Shown: positions 35,801 to 44,756 of the stretch, piece after piece
How the letters are laid out: each line of letters begins with the position of its first letter
Position numbering within the stretch: the first letter of the stretch is position 1
Assembly: GCF_000827595.2 (NCBI RefSeq)
Contig: NZ_LN776179.1
Location: 40,759-104,758 of the forward strand
Direction: 5' to 3'
DNA: 64,000 nt
Source: Necropsobacter massiliensis
GTDB taxonomy: Bacteria > Pseudomonadota > Gammaproteobacteria > Enterobacterales > Pasteurellaceae
Position numbers and translations under genes: made by a program
The notes under the pieces: generated by a model
What the model was told of the DNA's origin: nothing
Seen by the model: only the letters and a program-made list of their open reading frames with translations
The model's database searches: none

Positions 35801-36208
35801 ATGTTTTACTATGTAAATAGTGGATTAGAGCTAATTACTTTAACAACGCAAGAGTTTATAAGTGAGTTTCTAGGAAAGGCAACTACCCCTAAAGGGATTG
35901 AGCCAAATCATTTCTATGATCCTCAAACCAAGCTAGTTTATGCGTGGCACTCTGGCAAATGTGTAGCAACTTCTGAGTACCAATATACACCTCAAGAAGC
36001 AGAAGCTTTACTTGTTGAATTGGCATTGGAAAATGCTAGTAATAATGGGGATGGATCAATTATGTTCCAACCTTCGCCAACAAAAGAAGCACTAATTGCT
36101 GATATGAGTGATTATTTGGAAAATTGTATAGATGATGAATCTGAACACGATTTAGAACTTGCAGCAAAAATTAAACATATTATCGACAGTTTAAAAACTT
36201 CTGATTAA
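35801..36208 (+). CDS. Hypothetical ICE cargo protein
   Basis: 135 residues from the ATG at 35801, with GGAGAAATAT directly upstream. No signal peptide or membrane segment. The C-terminal third is acidic (DMSDYLENCIDDESEHDLELAAKI). I do not recognise a domain. It follows the DUF3560 gene by 34 bases and, unlike its neighbours, has no pseudoknot leader, so it is probably translated from the DUF3560 transcript. Confidence 0.6.
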   Translation: MFYYVNSGLELITLTTQEFISEFLGKATTPKGIEPNHFYDPQTKLVYAWHSGKCVATSEYQYTPQEAEALLVELALENASNNGDGSIMFQPSPTKEALIADMSDYLENCIDDESEHDLELAAKIKHIIDSLKTSD

Positions 36209-36251
36209 TAACATTAACTTTAATGTGCGATAAGCATTCTTTTCGCACCTT

Positions 36252-36307
36252 ACCCATAGGGGATATATCCCTTATGGGCGATATTCCCTATTTTAGAAGG
36301 AATATCG
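36252..36307 (+). promoter_or_regulatory. Pseudoknot-type leader 3 (radC)
   Basis: CCCATA (36253-36258) pairs with TATGGG; the loop has GGGGATAT (36259-36266). CGATATTCC (36279-36287) is complementary to the ribosome site GGAATATCG (36299-36307) in 9 of 9. ATATTCCC also pairs with the loop mimic in 8 of 8 with one G-U. The ribosome site itself is unusual (AAGGAATATCG) and co-varies with its complement. Confidence 0.75.
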
Positions 36308-36308
36308 A

Positions 36309-36779
36309 ATGTTTAAATTAAACGAGCAACAACAAGCTATTTTAGAACAGGCACAGGTTATTTTAACTAAAGTGATGGAAGAAAAGCCCTTTTACCAAGG
36401 TGCACAGGAATTTACTGAGCCATCAATAGCTAAACTCTATTTTCAAACCATTATAGGGAATGAAGAAAGAGAAAATTTCGTGGTACTTTTCTTGGATAGA
36501 ATGCACAGATTGATTAAATCTGAGGTGATGTTTCAAGGATCTGTTTCAGAAACTTCTGTGTCGATTCGGGAGATTATTCGACAGGCATTAAAGCTAAATG
36601 CATCAGCAATTATCATTGGGCACAATCATCCAACTGGAAATGTTGAGCCTAGTGATGCTGATAAATATGTAACCAAGAGATTAAAGGAAGCTTGTGAATT
36701 AATGGATATTAAATTACTTGATCACTTTATCGTTTCTGGTTCTGCGTCTTTTTGCTTTACTGATAATCATCTTATGTAG
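36309..36779 (+). CDS. radC: RadC-family JAB1/MPN domain protein
   Basis: 156 residues, the short mobile-element form of RadC without the N-terminal helix-hairpin-helix. JAMM metal motif HNHPTGNVEPSDAD (residues about 101-114), with SVREIIRQAL-type SVSIREIIRQALKLNASAI before it and LLDHFIVSG after it. Common on ICEs and phages near antirestriction genes; biochemical role unresolved. Its leader belongs to the pseudoknot family. Confidence 0.9.
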   Translation: MFKLNEQQQAILEQAQVILTKVMEEKPFYQGAQEFTEPSIAKLYFQTIIGNEERENFVVLFLDRMHRLIKSEVMFQGSVSETSVSIREIIRQALKLNASAIIIGHNHPTGNVEPSDADKYVTKRLKEACELMDIKLLDHFIVSGSASFCFTDNHLM

Positions 36780-36792
36780 CTAACAACCTTTC

Positions 36793-36869
36793 ACCCATTG
36801 GGGGATAACACCCTCAATGGCAGTGTTATCCCCTTTACTTTTTACATTTTAAAAATTTAGGAGAAACAC
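36793..36869 (+). promoter_or_regulatory. Pseudoknot-type leader 4 (gene at 36872)
   Basis: CCATTG and CAATGG close a hairpin holding GGGGATAACAC (36801-36811), which is complementary in 11 of 11 positions to GTGTTATCCCC (36823-36833). The same segment pairs with ribosome site GGAGAAACAC (36860-36869) in about 8 of 10 positions. Here the pseudoknot is stronger than the inhibitory pairing, so this gene may be more open than the others. Confidence 0.7.
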
Positions 36870-36871
36870 TT

Positions 36872-37468
36872 ATGTGTAAGGAAAATCGTATTTTAGAACT
36901 TGGAAAAATCTTCGTCTCTCGTCGTATCTTAGCGGAATTAACTACCGAAAAGATCAATGAGGTCATCTCGTGGCATCAAAATGGCTGCATTATCATGCTG
37001 GGGAATAAAGATTGGATTGAAAAACCGCCACATCCGCTTGCAGAAATTGTCATGAATTTCTATCAAGCAGATAATGGTAAAGACACCATTCAACTCTCTA
37101 CTTCAGTAGATGATGACGGGAATCGAACAACTAAGATTTCTTTTTCTGATGAAAATGAAGATGAGCAAAGAGGACACTTTGATTGGGATATATATCAATC
37201 AAAAAGAACACCACTTAAGTTAGGGGATGTTTCGTGTACTATCTGCGCTAAACAGTTATTGGGAATGCCAACCATTCATCGCTTAATTGAAAAACAATTA
37301 AGTTATGATTGGGGTGCTACCAGCGTTGAAGATTGGATTGAAAACGATCATGCCGTAGAGAAGGATAAACGCATTGTAAGCCAGCATTTTGTTGATGGAG
37401 AAAGTGTTTTTATCATCACTGAAGCAGATCGTAGTTCTACAACGATTATGCTCGGATATGAATATTAA
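36872..37468 (+). CDS. Hypothetical ICE cargo protein
   Basis: 198-residue soluble protein, acidic, no signal. One Cys pair is seen in DVSCTICAKQLLG. I do not recognise the family. It is last in the first cargo block, after radC, and is followed by a strong terminator, so the block is a defined unit before the transfer genes. Confidence 0.6.
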   Translation: MCKENRILELGKIFVSRRILAELTTEKINEVISWHQNGCIIMLGNKDWIEKPPHPLAEIVMNFYQADNGKDTIQLSTSVDDDGNRTTKISFSDENEDEQRGHFDWDIYQSKRTPLKLGDVSCTICAKQLLGMPTIHRLIEKQLSYDWGATSVEDWIENDHAVEKDKRIVSQHFVDGESVFIITEADRSSTTIMLGYEY

Positions 37469-37481
37469 TCTATTTACCTTG

Positions 37482-37514
37482 AAAGCCTATCTACTTTATG
37501 TAGATAGGCTTTTC
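37482..37514 (+). terminator. Terminator closing the first cargo block
   Basis: AAAGCCTATCTAC pairs with GTAGATAGGCTTT across TTTAT, followed by TCCTTTTT. A strong 13-bp stem 14 bases after the stop. Confidence 0.92.
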
Positions 37515-37525
37515 CTTTTTAGGAT

Positions 37526-38290
37526 ATGATAAATAAAACTCTTTTTAATAGTATAACGATGCCTTATTTAACCTCTTCTCAAACTGAATGTCTAAAATGG
37601 TTAGCTCTTATCACGATGATTATCGATCATATTGGTGTGGCTTTTTCAAATGCTTACCCTGCTCTATCCTGGTGCCGGGTGATTGGTCGATTTTCCTACG
37701 TGGCGTTTGGATTTATCATCGCGCTTAATTTATCTCGAGATAACGTGAACTTTAAAAGTTATTTCACTTGGATGATAGCAACCGCATTTTTATCTGAAAT
37801 CAGTTTTACGCTTTTCGAGCCTAATTATGACCGTTTAAATGTCCTATTTCAGTTTTTGTCTGTAATCGGGGTAATATGGGTATATAAAAACCGTCAAGAC
37901 TTAAATAGCTGGGTCATGTTTTTTGGATTAGGCTTTTTTATTATTCTTTCCGCACTCTCTGATTATGGTTTACCTGGGCTTTCATATTGCATTGGTTGTT
38001 ACCTATTTTTGCAAACAAAAGATACTCAATTTCGTCTTATTACGATGCTAACCTGTGTATTGCTCGCACTTTTCGTCAATCACAGTTTTATTGATAATTT
38101 CGGGGAAACTATTGTTGAAACAATCAGTGTTGTAACTGTTGTGGTCGGTACAATGATATTTATTCTTCACCCTAAAGGCCTTCGCCAATGTAATATCTCA
38201 ATCTCTCGAATGCCTAAGCTTTTCTTTTATCTTTTTTACCCGGTGCACTTAACAATTATTGTTGGCGTTAAATATATTTTTCTCAGCTAA
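37526..38290 (+). CDS. traX: TraX-family membrane protein
   Basis: 254 residues with about seven or eight membrane segments. The family signature LKWLALITMIIDHIGVAF lies at residues about 24-41, followed by RVIGRFSYVAFGFIIA and ISFTLFEP. TraX acetylates the N-terminus of F pilin; here a pilin-like substrate would be one of the small membrane proteins of the G-type secretion system, which is inference. The ribosome site is weak. It lies at the position of tfc1 in the ICEHin1056 transfer cluster by gene order. Confidence 0.85.
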   Translation: MINKTLFNSITMPYLTSSQTECLKWLALITMIIDHIGVAFSNAYPALSWCRVIGRFSYVAFGFIIALNLSRDNVNFKSYFTWMIATAFLSEISFTLFEPNYDRLNVLFQFLSVIGVIWVYKNRQDLNSWVMFFGLGFFIILSALSDYGLPGLSYCIGCYLFLQTKDTQFRLITMLTCVLLALFVNHSFIDNFGETIVETISVVTVVVGTMIFILHPKGLRQCNISISRMPKLFFYLFYPVHLTIIVGVKYIFLS

Positions 38291-38388
38291 TTTTTCTATC
38301 TTTACTTCAAGAAGAATAAATTATTCAAATTCAGGTGAGAGTTATCCATATTAAGGCATTATTTAAATACCTTAATTGGAGCCTCATC

Positions 38389-39018
38389 ATGAAAAAAATT
38401 CTATTAACCACTTTTGCATTGGTTGTGCTTTCAGGTTGTGCACATAAACAACAAACAGCCGATGAGCAACAAGCACTAGAAAATCCAAATATTCAACAAG
38501 GTCAGCATCAAGTTTTACAACCGGAAGATCGAATTGTTCGTCCGGATATTTACACAGACTATCAGCCTGAGCGTACAGAAGTGTTACGTGAAGGTCGATA
38601 CACTTTAATTAATTTCTCTCCGGAAGAAGGTCAAAAATACCTTCTTGACCAAAGTGTCACTGTCAACATGTTAGGTAAAAAGAAACGAGCCTTAACGGCA
38701 ACCGTTGAGCAGGGATTACGCACGACGTTAAAAGATACAGGCCTTTCACTTTGTCATGGCTTTGGTCAGAATGAACCAACACTTTCTACGCTTTATTCCC
38801 GTCCATTACCAAAAGTACATTATCAATTTGGCCCGATGGCTTTACGTGATGCCCTTCAAATGTTAGCAGGGCCGGCTTATGAAATTACTATCAATGACGT
38901 TTCTCGTACCGTTTGTTTTAAATTACGCCCAGCTGTACCGGAACGTGCTACAGGGGAAAAGCCGAAAGTAGAAACCACAACAACGACAACAACCACAACA
39001 GAAATCATCGAGGAATAA
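38389..39018 (+). CDS. tfc2: PilL-like conjugation lipoprotein (TIGR03748)
   Basis: 209 residues from the ATG at 38389 (GGAGCCTCATC upstream). Lipoprotein signal MKKILLTTFALVVLSGCAHK with lipobox LSGC. The body contains YQFGPMALRDALQMLAGPAYEI and ends in a Thr/Glu tail (TTTTTTTEIIEE). Family is the N-terminal PilL-like protein that opens G-type transfer clusters. The symbol is by order in the ICEHin1056 cluster. Confidence 0.8.
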   Translation: MKKILLTTFALVVLSGCAHKQQTADEQQALENPNIQQGQHQVLQPEDRIVRPDIYTDYQPERTEVLREGRYTLINFSPEEGQKYLLDQSVTVNMLGKKKRALTATVEQGLRTTLKDTGLSLCHGFGQNEPTLSTLYSRPLPKVHYQFGPMALRDALQMLAGPAYEITINDVSRTVCFKLRPAVPERATGEKPKVETTTTTTTTTEIIEE

Positions 39019-39021
39019 GCA

Positions 39022-39762
39022 ATGAATCATGTCAAAAAAATATCCTATGTGGCGATAATATTAGGGATGTTTTCTACTGCTGTATTTGCTGAAGTCACTG
39101 CGGCTAATACACTTGCTACTCAATCCCTCAATCAACAAAACTTGGTGACAAATAAATTAAATCAACAAGAGTTATTAGCTAAGTCTCAAGAGTGGGGTTT
39201 AACTGAGCAAGAATGGCAACGCTACCAAGAGCTTAATCAAGGTGCTCGTGGTATATGGTCGCCAGGTCTTGACCCTTTAACCTCGCTTGGTGTGGAGTCT
39301 CGAAATGAGCAGGAAAGAGAGCGTTATGCTCGACTACTGGCAAAAAAAATGCACGACCGCATGGAGCGAGAGCTGCAGTTCCAACGCACTTATGATCGCG
39401 TATTTGCTGAAATGTATCCAAATGAGCAACCATTTAAGGTTGAACCTCATATTTCAGAGCGGTTTGGACGGGTGATTTATTTTACTCGCCTAGAAAATTG
39501 TGACAAATGTGAAGCGAATGCTGATCGTGTACTGCAATATGTGAATGATAAAACGCCTATAGATATTTATTTTGTTGGCGTGAAGAATAATGAGCAAATC
39601 TATAATTGGGCAAAAAAACATAACATCGACCCAAATAAAGTGAATAGAAAATTAATTACCCTTAATCATGATAATGGAGCCTGGTTACAGTATGCAGATG
39701 GCAAAATGCCTGCTGCATTCCAAATTCAACAGGATGGGCAATGGCAACAAATCGTCTATTAA
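39022..39762 (+). CDS. tfc3: ICE protein, PFL_4693 family (TIGR03759)
   Basis: 246 residues, periplasmic. Signal peptide ends near AVFAEVT. An early motif QGARGIWSPGLDPLTSLGVES is family-typical. The C-terminal half (about 150-246) looks thioredoxin-like with a CDKC active-site-type motif (LENCDKCEANADRVLQYV), so it may form or isomerise disulfides in the secretion apparatus. It overlaps the transglycosylase gene by 22 bases. Confidence 0.8.
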   Translation: MNHVKKISYVAIILGMFSTAVFAEVTAANTLATQSLNQQNLVTNKLNQQELLAKSQEWGLTEQEWQRYQELNQGARGIWSPGLDPLTSLGVESRNEQERERYARLLAKKMHDRMERELQFQRTYDRVFAEMYPNEQPFKVEPHISERFGRVIYFTRLENCDKCEANADRVLQYVNDKTPIDIYFVGVKNNEQIYNWAKKHNIDPNKVNRKLITLNHDNGAWLQYADGKMPAAFQIQQDGQWQQIVY

Positions 39763-40499
39763 AAATCGTATTTAGCTTAATCGGTCTTGGAGTTGCGACT
39801 CACTCCGTTGCATTTAATGGATTTGGAACTGATATTGATGGCTATATTAAAGATGCATCTAATCGCTACCAGGTCGATGAAGCGATGCTACGTGGGTTAG
39901 TAAAAATTGAAGATGGGTGGTATGGAAATGTTTCCCCAACCGGGGCAACCGGTGTGGGGCAATTTACCCGGGGCACCTGGAATTGGCTTGCAACAACTGA
40001 TGAGGGGCGAGCCTTAGGTATGACTCAAATCACTCGTTACAATCGTGATACACCTTTCGACCCTAGAAAAAACAATCAACTTAACACTCTAGCAACCGCA
40101 CTTTTAGCTAGATGGCATATTAATCAGTTTTTTGAGCGAGGCATAAAACCATCCCATGAAAATTTATATCTTGCTCATAATATCGGTATAGATGGGTTAC
40201 ATCGAGCGCTACAAGGTAGAGCAACACGTGAAGATATTCTAAATATGAAACGTAACGGGATGAAAAAAGGAATGTCGGTACAAGGCTTTCTTGTTTATCA
40301 AAGTGAGCGTTTTAATGTCAGTAAACAAATAGCTAACTTCCAGCGCCCTTCAGTATCACCACGTTATCAAATTGAGAATAAACCATTACCAGCCAATTTA
40401 CATTGGGTTTCTCCAACAGAAACCGCTATGCGTTGGGTTGAGCCAGCGTCAAATCAAACAAATCAACAAGCTATTCGTTGGCAAAATCCAACCAATTAA
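39741..40499 (+). CDS. tfc4: Lytic transglycosylase-type muramidase of the transfer system
   Basis: 252 residues. N-terminal signal (LLKIVFSLIGLGVATHSVAF), then an SLT-type domain: VDEAMLRGLVKIEDGW with the likely catalytic Glu, and PTGATGVGQFTRGTWNWLA. The C-terminal 50 residues are W/N-rich and repeat-like. Opens peptidoglycan for assembly of the conjugation channel, the VirB1-like role. Start overlaps tfc3. Confidence 0.82.
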   Translation: MATNRLLKIVFSLIGLGVATHSVAFNGFGTDIDGYIKDASNRYQVDEAMLRGLVKIEDGWYGNVSPTGATGVGQFTRGTWNWLATTDEGRALGMTQITRYNRDTPFDPRKNNQLNTLATALLARWHINQFFERGIKPSHENLYLAHNIGIDGLHRALQGRATREDILNMKRNGMKKGMSVQGFLVYQSERFNVSKQIANFQRPSVSPRYQIENKPLPANLHWVSPTETAMRWVEPASNQTNQQAIRWQNPTN

Positions 40500-40514
40500 T
40501 ACGAGAACAGAATT

Positions 40515-41021
40515 ATGCAGTATAAATCCTTTTTCCTCTCTTTGGTCTGCTTAGGAGCAGTAGTTCAGGCGCAAGCTGAATTAAAAGTTATTGGTGATTT
40601 TGGCGGAGAAAGTGCAGTCCGTTTTTATGAAGCATTACAACCAGATGAATCAATGGTTCAAGCCTACCCTAATAGCGTTCCTTCAACATTGACCGAAGCG
40701 GATATTTTACCTGTTATCTCACATAGAATGACACCGGGGCAAATACAACCAGTCAGAATGAATCTTCCTGGAATGTTGCCTATTTTTCTTATTGGAACAG
40801 ATAACTTATCTAAAAATTGGCTACACGCTAATTATAATTACCTTAAAAAAATTGGTGCAATGGGACTTGTAGTAAGCGTTAAAACAACAAACGAATTAAG
40901 CGAGTTACGCCAATTAGCACCGGATTTAACCTTAATGCCAACGCCAGGGGATGACTTAGCTTCAAGATTGAATCTTGCTCACTACCCTGCTTTATTGACT
41001 TCAGAAGGATTGTCGCAATGA
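40515..41021 (+). CDS. tfc5: ICE protein, PFL_4695 family (TIGR03765)
   Basis: 168 residues, exported (signal ending VQAQAEL). Contains VIGDFGGESAVRFYEAL and a second half with DLTLMPTPGDDLASRLNLAHYPALL. Small periplasmic protein conserved between the transglycosylase and coupling protein in this family; role unknown. Its stop overlaps the traD start (ATGA). Confidence 0.78.
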   Translation: MQYKSFFLSLVCLGAVVQAQAELKVIGDFGGESAVRFYEALQPDESMVQAYPNSVPSTLTEADILPVISHRMTPGQIQPVRMNLPGMLPIFLIGTDNLSKNWLHANYNYLKKIGAMGLVVSVKTTNELSELRQLAPDLTLMPTPGDDLASRLNLAHYPALLTSEGLSQ

Positions 41022-43267
41022 GTCAAAAACATGTATTAGAAGGTTTACTTAGACCGCCTGTTGAATTTTTTCCAGCTGCCGTCCATGGTACTTGTGCTTT
41101 GGTTTGTTGCGGTGCGCCTTGGTCGCTCGCATTAAATCCTCTTATTGGATATGGATTAGGGGCTGCTTTCGCAGGTATGGGGGTTATGCGTTTTCGTCAA
41201 GGCATGGAAATTGTACGCTATCACCGAAATTTACGCAGACTCCCTCACTATGCTTTGACCAGTCGTCAAATTCCAGTAAGTAAAAAAGCCTTGTTCTTAG
41301 GACGAGGCTTTGAATGGGAGCCAAAGCATACGCAACGTCTTTATGACTGTTTCTCTGCAAATGGGCAAATTTATTGGAAAAATGGGAAGTGGTTTAAAGC
41401 CGCTCGTGATTATGAAAAAGTGCATGATAATTGGTTATCTAGACTCACTTCAATGGACTCTCCATTAAATCCAGTCAGACCGCTACCGCCAGTTGGCGGC
41501 ATTCCGGTGATGCATGGTGTGGAGCCGAATGAACGCGATATTATGCTTCCGTTAGGCGACCGTGGCGGTCATACCTTAGTATTTGGTACAACTGGCGTAG
41601 GGAAAACGCGTTTTGCTGAAGTGCTTGTTACACAAGATATACATCGAGGTAAAACACCTGAAGAGCGTGAAGTGGTTGTCTTTTTTGATCCGAAAGGCGA
41701 CCCGGATATGTTAAAACGAATGTATGCAGAAGCAAAACGTGCGGGGCGTGAAAATGAATTTTATGTATTCCATTTAGGGCATCCGGAAATTTCTGCTCGA
41801 TATAACCCAGTTGGTCGCTTCGGTCGAATTTCTGAAGTGGCAGGACGTATTTCTGGGCAATTAAGTGGAGCTGGAAATAGTGCAGCATTTAAAGAGTTTG
41901 CGTGGCGTTTTGTGAATATTGTCTCCCGTGCATTGGTTGAAATGGGAAAACGCCCGGACTATGTGCAAATCTCGCGTTTTGTGCAAAATATTGATGCACT
42001 TTTCTTAGATTACGCCAAACTTCATTTTGATGCCGTAGATAAGAAAATATGGCCAACGTTGGCTTCGGTTGCGGCTAACTTAGATGTAAAAAATTTACCG
42101 TTCTCGATGAAAGATAGACCGCTGATTGCTGTTATTAACCAATATATTTTAGAGAATAAGATTTTTGACCCGGTACTTGAAGGGTTATCAAGTGCGGTAC
42201 GTTACGATAAAACCTATTTTGATAAAATTGTGGCATCGCTTTTACCGTTACTTGAAAAACTCACTACAGGTAAAACTGCAGAGCTTCTCTCGCCTGATTA
42301 CACTGATATTCATGATGAGCGCCCTATCTTTGATTGGGAATCTATTATTCGTAAAAGAGGGATTGTTTACGTTGGTTTAGACGCGCTATCTGATGCGACT
42401 GTAGCTGCAGCTGTGGGTAATAGTATGTTTGCTGATTTGGTATCAATGGCTGGTCATATTTATAAATTTGGCGTAGATGAGGGGTTGCCGGATGCATTTA
42501 AAACTAAAAGCAAACCGCCTAAAATCAACCTTCATTGCGATGAGTTCAATGAATTGATGGGTGATGAATTTATCCCGTTAATCAATAAAGGTCGTGGTGC
42601 AGGAATGCAGGTAACAGCCTATACTCAAACACTTTCAGATATTGAAGCTCGTATTGGAAGTAAAGCGAAAACGGGACAAACAACAGGTAACTTCAATACA
42701 CTTTTAATGTTCCGGGTAAAAGAGCCGGCCACTGCAGAGTTTTTAACGCGTCAGCTCAACGATGTCACAATTTATCAAAGCATGGTGACATCAAGTACGA
42801 CAGATAACAGCAATCCGGATGATGGCAAGGCGTTTACTTCTAATACTGGTGAACGTATTTCTGAAAAAATGGTGCCAATGTTATCGCCAGCACATATTAC
42901 AAATCTACCAAAAGGTCAGGCATTTGCCCTTCTTGAGGGAAGTACGCTTTATAAATTAAGAATGCCTTTACCTGCGGTTGATAAAGATGATGTGATGCCG
43001 GAGTCGCTTCAAGAATTGACGGCTTATATGCGCAAAAACTACCATATTTCTCCAAATTGGTGGCAATCTGCATTTTCTGATTATGCGCCAAGTCAAGATA
43101 TAGCAACCGCTTTTCAGTCAATGTCATTAAATCGAGCACCTTCACACGCAGGAGAAGAAATGCTTTTCGGGGATGTTGAAGCTCCAGTTGCTGAAGATAT
43201 GGAAGATGAAGATATTGATCAGAATGATGATACAGATGAGGATGATTTTGATGACACAGATAATTAA
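41018..43267 (+). CDS. tfc6: Type IV coupling protein TraD (VirD4)
   Basis: 749-residue ATPase that brings the relaxosome to the secretion channel. Two membrane segments lie near the N-terminus. Walker A GTTGVGKTRFAE at about 190, Walker B-type LHCDEFNELMGDEF near 505-515, and AYTQTLSDIEARIG after it. This is the SXT/TOL-type TraD (TIGR03743). The last 30 residues are strongly acidic (EDEDIDQNDDTDEDDFDD), a common contact point with the relaxase or VirB proteins. ATGA overlap with tfc5 and 17-base overlap with the next gene. Confidence 0.95.
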   Translation: MSQKHVLEGLLRPPVEFFPAAVHGTCALVCCGAPWSLALNPLIGYGLGAAFAGMGVMRFRQGMEIVRYHRNLRRLPHYALTSRQIPVSKKALFLGRGFEWEPKHTQRLYDCFSANGQIYWKNGKWFKAARDYEKVHDNWLSRLTSMDSPLNPVRPLPPVGGIPVMHGVEPNERDIMLPLGDRGGHTLVFGTTGVGKTRFAEVLVTQDIHRGKTPEEREVVVFFDPKGDPDMLKRMYAEAKRAGRENEFYVFHLGHPEISARYNPVGRFGRISEVAGRISGQLSGAGNSAAFKEFAWRFVNIVSRALVEMGKRPDYVQISRFVQNIDALFLDYAKLHFDAVDKKIWPTLASVAANLDVKNLPFSMKDRPLIAVINQYILENKIFDPVLEGLSSAVRYDKTYFDKIVASLLPLLEKLTTGKTAELLSPDYTDIHDERPIFDWESIIRKRGIVYVGLDALSDATVAAAVGNSMFADLVSMAGHIYKFGVDEGLPDAFKTKSKPPKINLHCDEFNELMGDEFIPLINKGRGAGMQVTAYTQTLSDIEARIGSKAKTGQTTGNFNTLLMFRVKEPATAEFLTRQLNDVTIYQSMVTSSTTDNSNPDDGKAFTSNTGERISEKMVPMLSPAHITNLPKGQAFALLEGSTLYKLRMPLPAVDKDDVMPESLQELTAYMRKNYHISPNWWQSAFSDYAPSQDIATAFQSMSLNRAPSHAGEEMLFGDVEAPVAEDMEDEDIDQNDDTDEDDFDDTDN

Positions 43268-43586
43268 TCAGCCGGATATGAACTTGCTTGATATTCCGGA
43301 TATGAGCGTAGATTTCAATTCAGTCACTAGCTGTTCTTGTGGGCTGGAAAACGCTGATGAATTACTTAATTACTTTTTACCTTATTTGGAAGATTGGAAT
43401 AATCAGCGTTATACCACACATGAATTTGCGAAAAAGTATGCAAATAAAGGCATCTCACTTTGGACGGCTAATGATGTAAAAAAATCTGAAAATGGCATCC
43501 AGGCAATTCAAATTTTTTTAGACGGTGAAGTAAAAGGTTATCTTTTCTTTCACTGTAAATTATCTCCAGCGGGAACATTACAGTAA
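43251..43586 (+). CDS. Hypothetical protein between traD and tfc7
   Basis: 111 residues from ATG at 43251, inside the 3' end of traD; a longer frame from 43173 would lie on traD's acidic-tail codons. Cytoplasmic, one cysteine pair CSCG. Residues 40-75 (DWNNQRYTTHEFAKKYANKGISLW) look like a small fold. I do not recognise it; it is not needed to fill the ICEHin1056 gene numbering, so it may be an insertion. Overlap start suggests translational coupling to traD and to tfc7 (TAATG). Confidence 0.6.
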   Translation: MTQIINQPDMNLLDIPDMSVDFNSVTSCSCGLENADELLNYFLPYLEDWNNQRYTTHEFAKKYANKGISLWTANDVKKSENGIQAIQIFLDGEVKGYLFFHCKLSPAGTLQ

Positions 43587-44272
43587 TGGCAGAACAACAA
43601 GTCAAAAAAAAGAAAAAGGGTCTTTTTTACTACATTAATGCGGTATTAGCCGCCTTATTGGGTTCCCTGATTTTGAGCATTATTCTTGAATGGTTAGGTA
43701 TTGCATTTTTATGGCCTGAAGAAGGTCATTTACACAGTCAAAAAATGATGCTAACTGAGCTTGGATGGCTTTCTGATAGTCTAACGAGAGGTCTTTTCTA
43801 TCATTCTCCAAAAGAGCTGGCTGAAGGTCTTATTTTGTCATTACATGAATGGCTTTTTGTGAAAACAGGTGTAAAAGATTGGTTAGCCAACCCTCGTGAG
43901 CATAGTGGCGTAGGTTTGTGGGTGTATCATTATGGGCGAGCTTATATTGAGTCAGTGATTTATGTTTTTATCACCTTTGTTATTCGACTTGTAGTGATTG
44001 TTTTTACTTCCCCACTCTTTTTGTTAGCCGCATTTGCGGGCTTTACTGAAGGGTTAATGATGCGTGACCGTCGTAAATTTGGTGCGGGCAGAGAGTCTAG
44101 TTTTCTTTATCATCATGCACGTCGATTAATTGGCCCGATTATGTTGTCGGCATGGGTATTGTATCTTTCTATCCCAATTTCTATTTACCCGAATATAATT
44201 TTGGTGCCAGCTGCATTTCTATTTGGACTATCCATCTGTGTAACGGCAGCGAGCTTTAAAAAATACCTTTAA
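43586..44272 (+). CDS. tfc7: ICE membrane protein, TIGR03747 family
   Basis: 228 residues with about four membrane segments (near 15-38, 130-150, 153-172, 190-225). Basic N-terminus MAEQQVKKKKKGL. MRDRRKFGAGRESSFLYHHARR is family-typical. Inner-membrane component of G-type conjugation, often next to traD; role not known. Followed by a terminator-like hairpin. Confidence 0.8.
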   Translation: MAEQQVKKKKKGLFYYINAVLAALLGSLILSIILEWLGIAFLWPEEGHLHSQKMMLTELGWLSDSLTRGLFYHSPKELAEGLILSLHEWLFVKTGVKDWLANPREHSGVGLWVYHYGRAYIESVIYVFITFVIRLVVIVFTSPLFLLAAFAGFTEGLMMRDRRKFGAGRESSFLYHHARRLIGPIMLSAWVLYLSIPISIYPNIILVPAAFLFGLSICVTAASFKKYL

Positions 44273-44294
44273 TATTCCTCTATGTTGTCATTAT

Positions 44295-44330
44295 GGGTGC
44301 TTATTTTTCCAAGAATAAGCGCCCTTTTTT
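44295..44330 (+). terminator. Terminator/attenuator inside the transfer cluster
   Basis: GGGTGCTTATT pairs with AATAAGCGCCC (one G-U) across TTTCCAAG and is followed by six T. It lies between tfc7 and tfc8 and so splits the transfer cluster into two transcription units or allows attenuation. 44331-44432 is AT-rich and could hold a promoter for the second unit. Confidence 0.85.
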
Positions 44331-44432
44331 ATCACTAAAAACTGTTTTGAATTTAAAAAGAGTTTCTCATTAAATTTCCCTCTCTTCTTTGGCACTCTTT
44401 GCTTGGAATCTGTTTCAAGTAAGGAGTTCTCC

Positions 44433-44753
44433 GTGACTAAAAATATTTTCAGTTTATCTCTAGCAATAGGGTTATTGTTTGGCGCTATAAGTGCTCAAGC
44501 AACAGAGCAAGAGCATTTAGCTCAAGCAATTAAACAGTTGGATGCAGCAAAACTCTCATTACAGCGAGCAGCTGCAAGTGCAAAGGTTTCTGCGAAAAGC
44601 CGTGAATATTTTGATTACGCTTCAGCACATCAGGATATTGCTACGGTACAGGCAGGGATTAAGCAATATATTAACCCTTCCCGGGCAATCCCTAGAAATC
44701 CTAAAGCTATTCGTAACTTAAAAGAAGATTATCTCAATCTTCGGAGTCAATAG
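44433..44753 (+). CDS. tfc8: RAQPRD-family periplasmic protein (TIGR01690)
   Basis: 106 residues from a GTG start, preferred because AAGGAG lies 7 bases upstream. Signal peptide (IFSLSLAIGLLFGAISAQA). The family is named for its RAQPRD C-terminal motif; here the related SRAIPRNPKAIRNLKEDYL is seen. Small periplasmic helix-rich protein of unknown role conserved in G-type systems. Confidence 0.8.
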   Translation: MTKNIFSLSLAIGLLFGAISAQATEQEHLAQAIKQLDAAKLSLQRAAASAKVSAKSREYFDYASAHQDIATVQAGIKQYINPSRAIPRNPKAIRNLKEDYLNLRSQ

Positions 44754-44756
44754 CAG

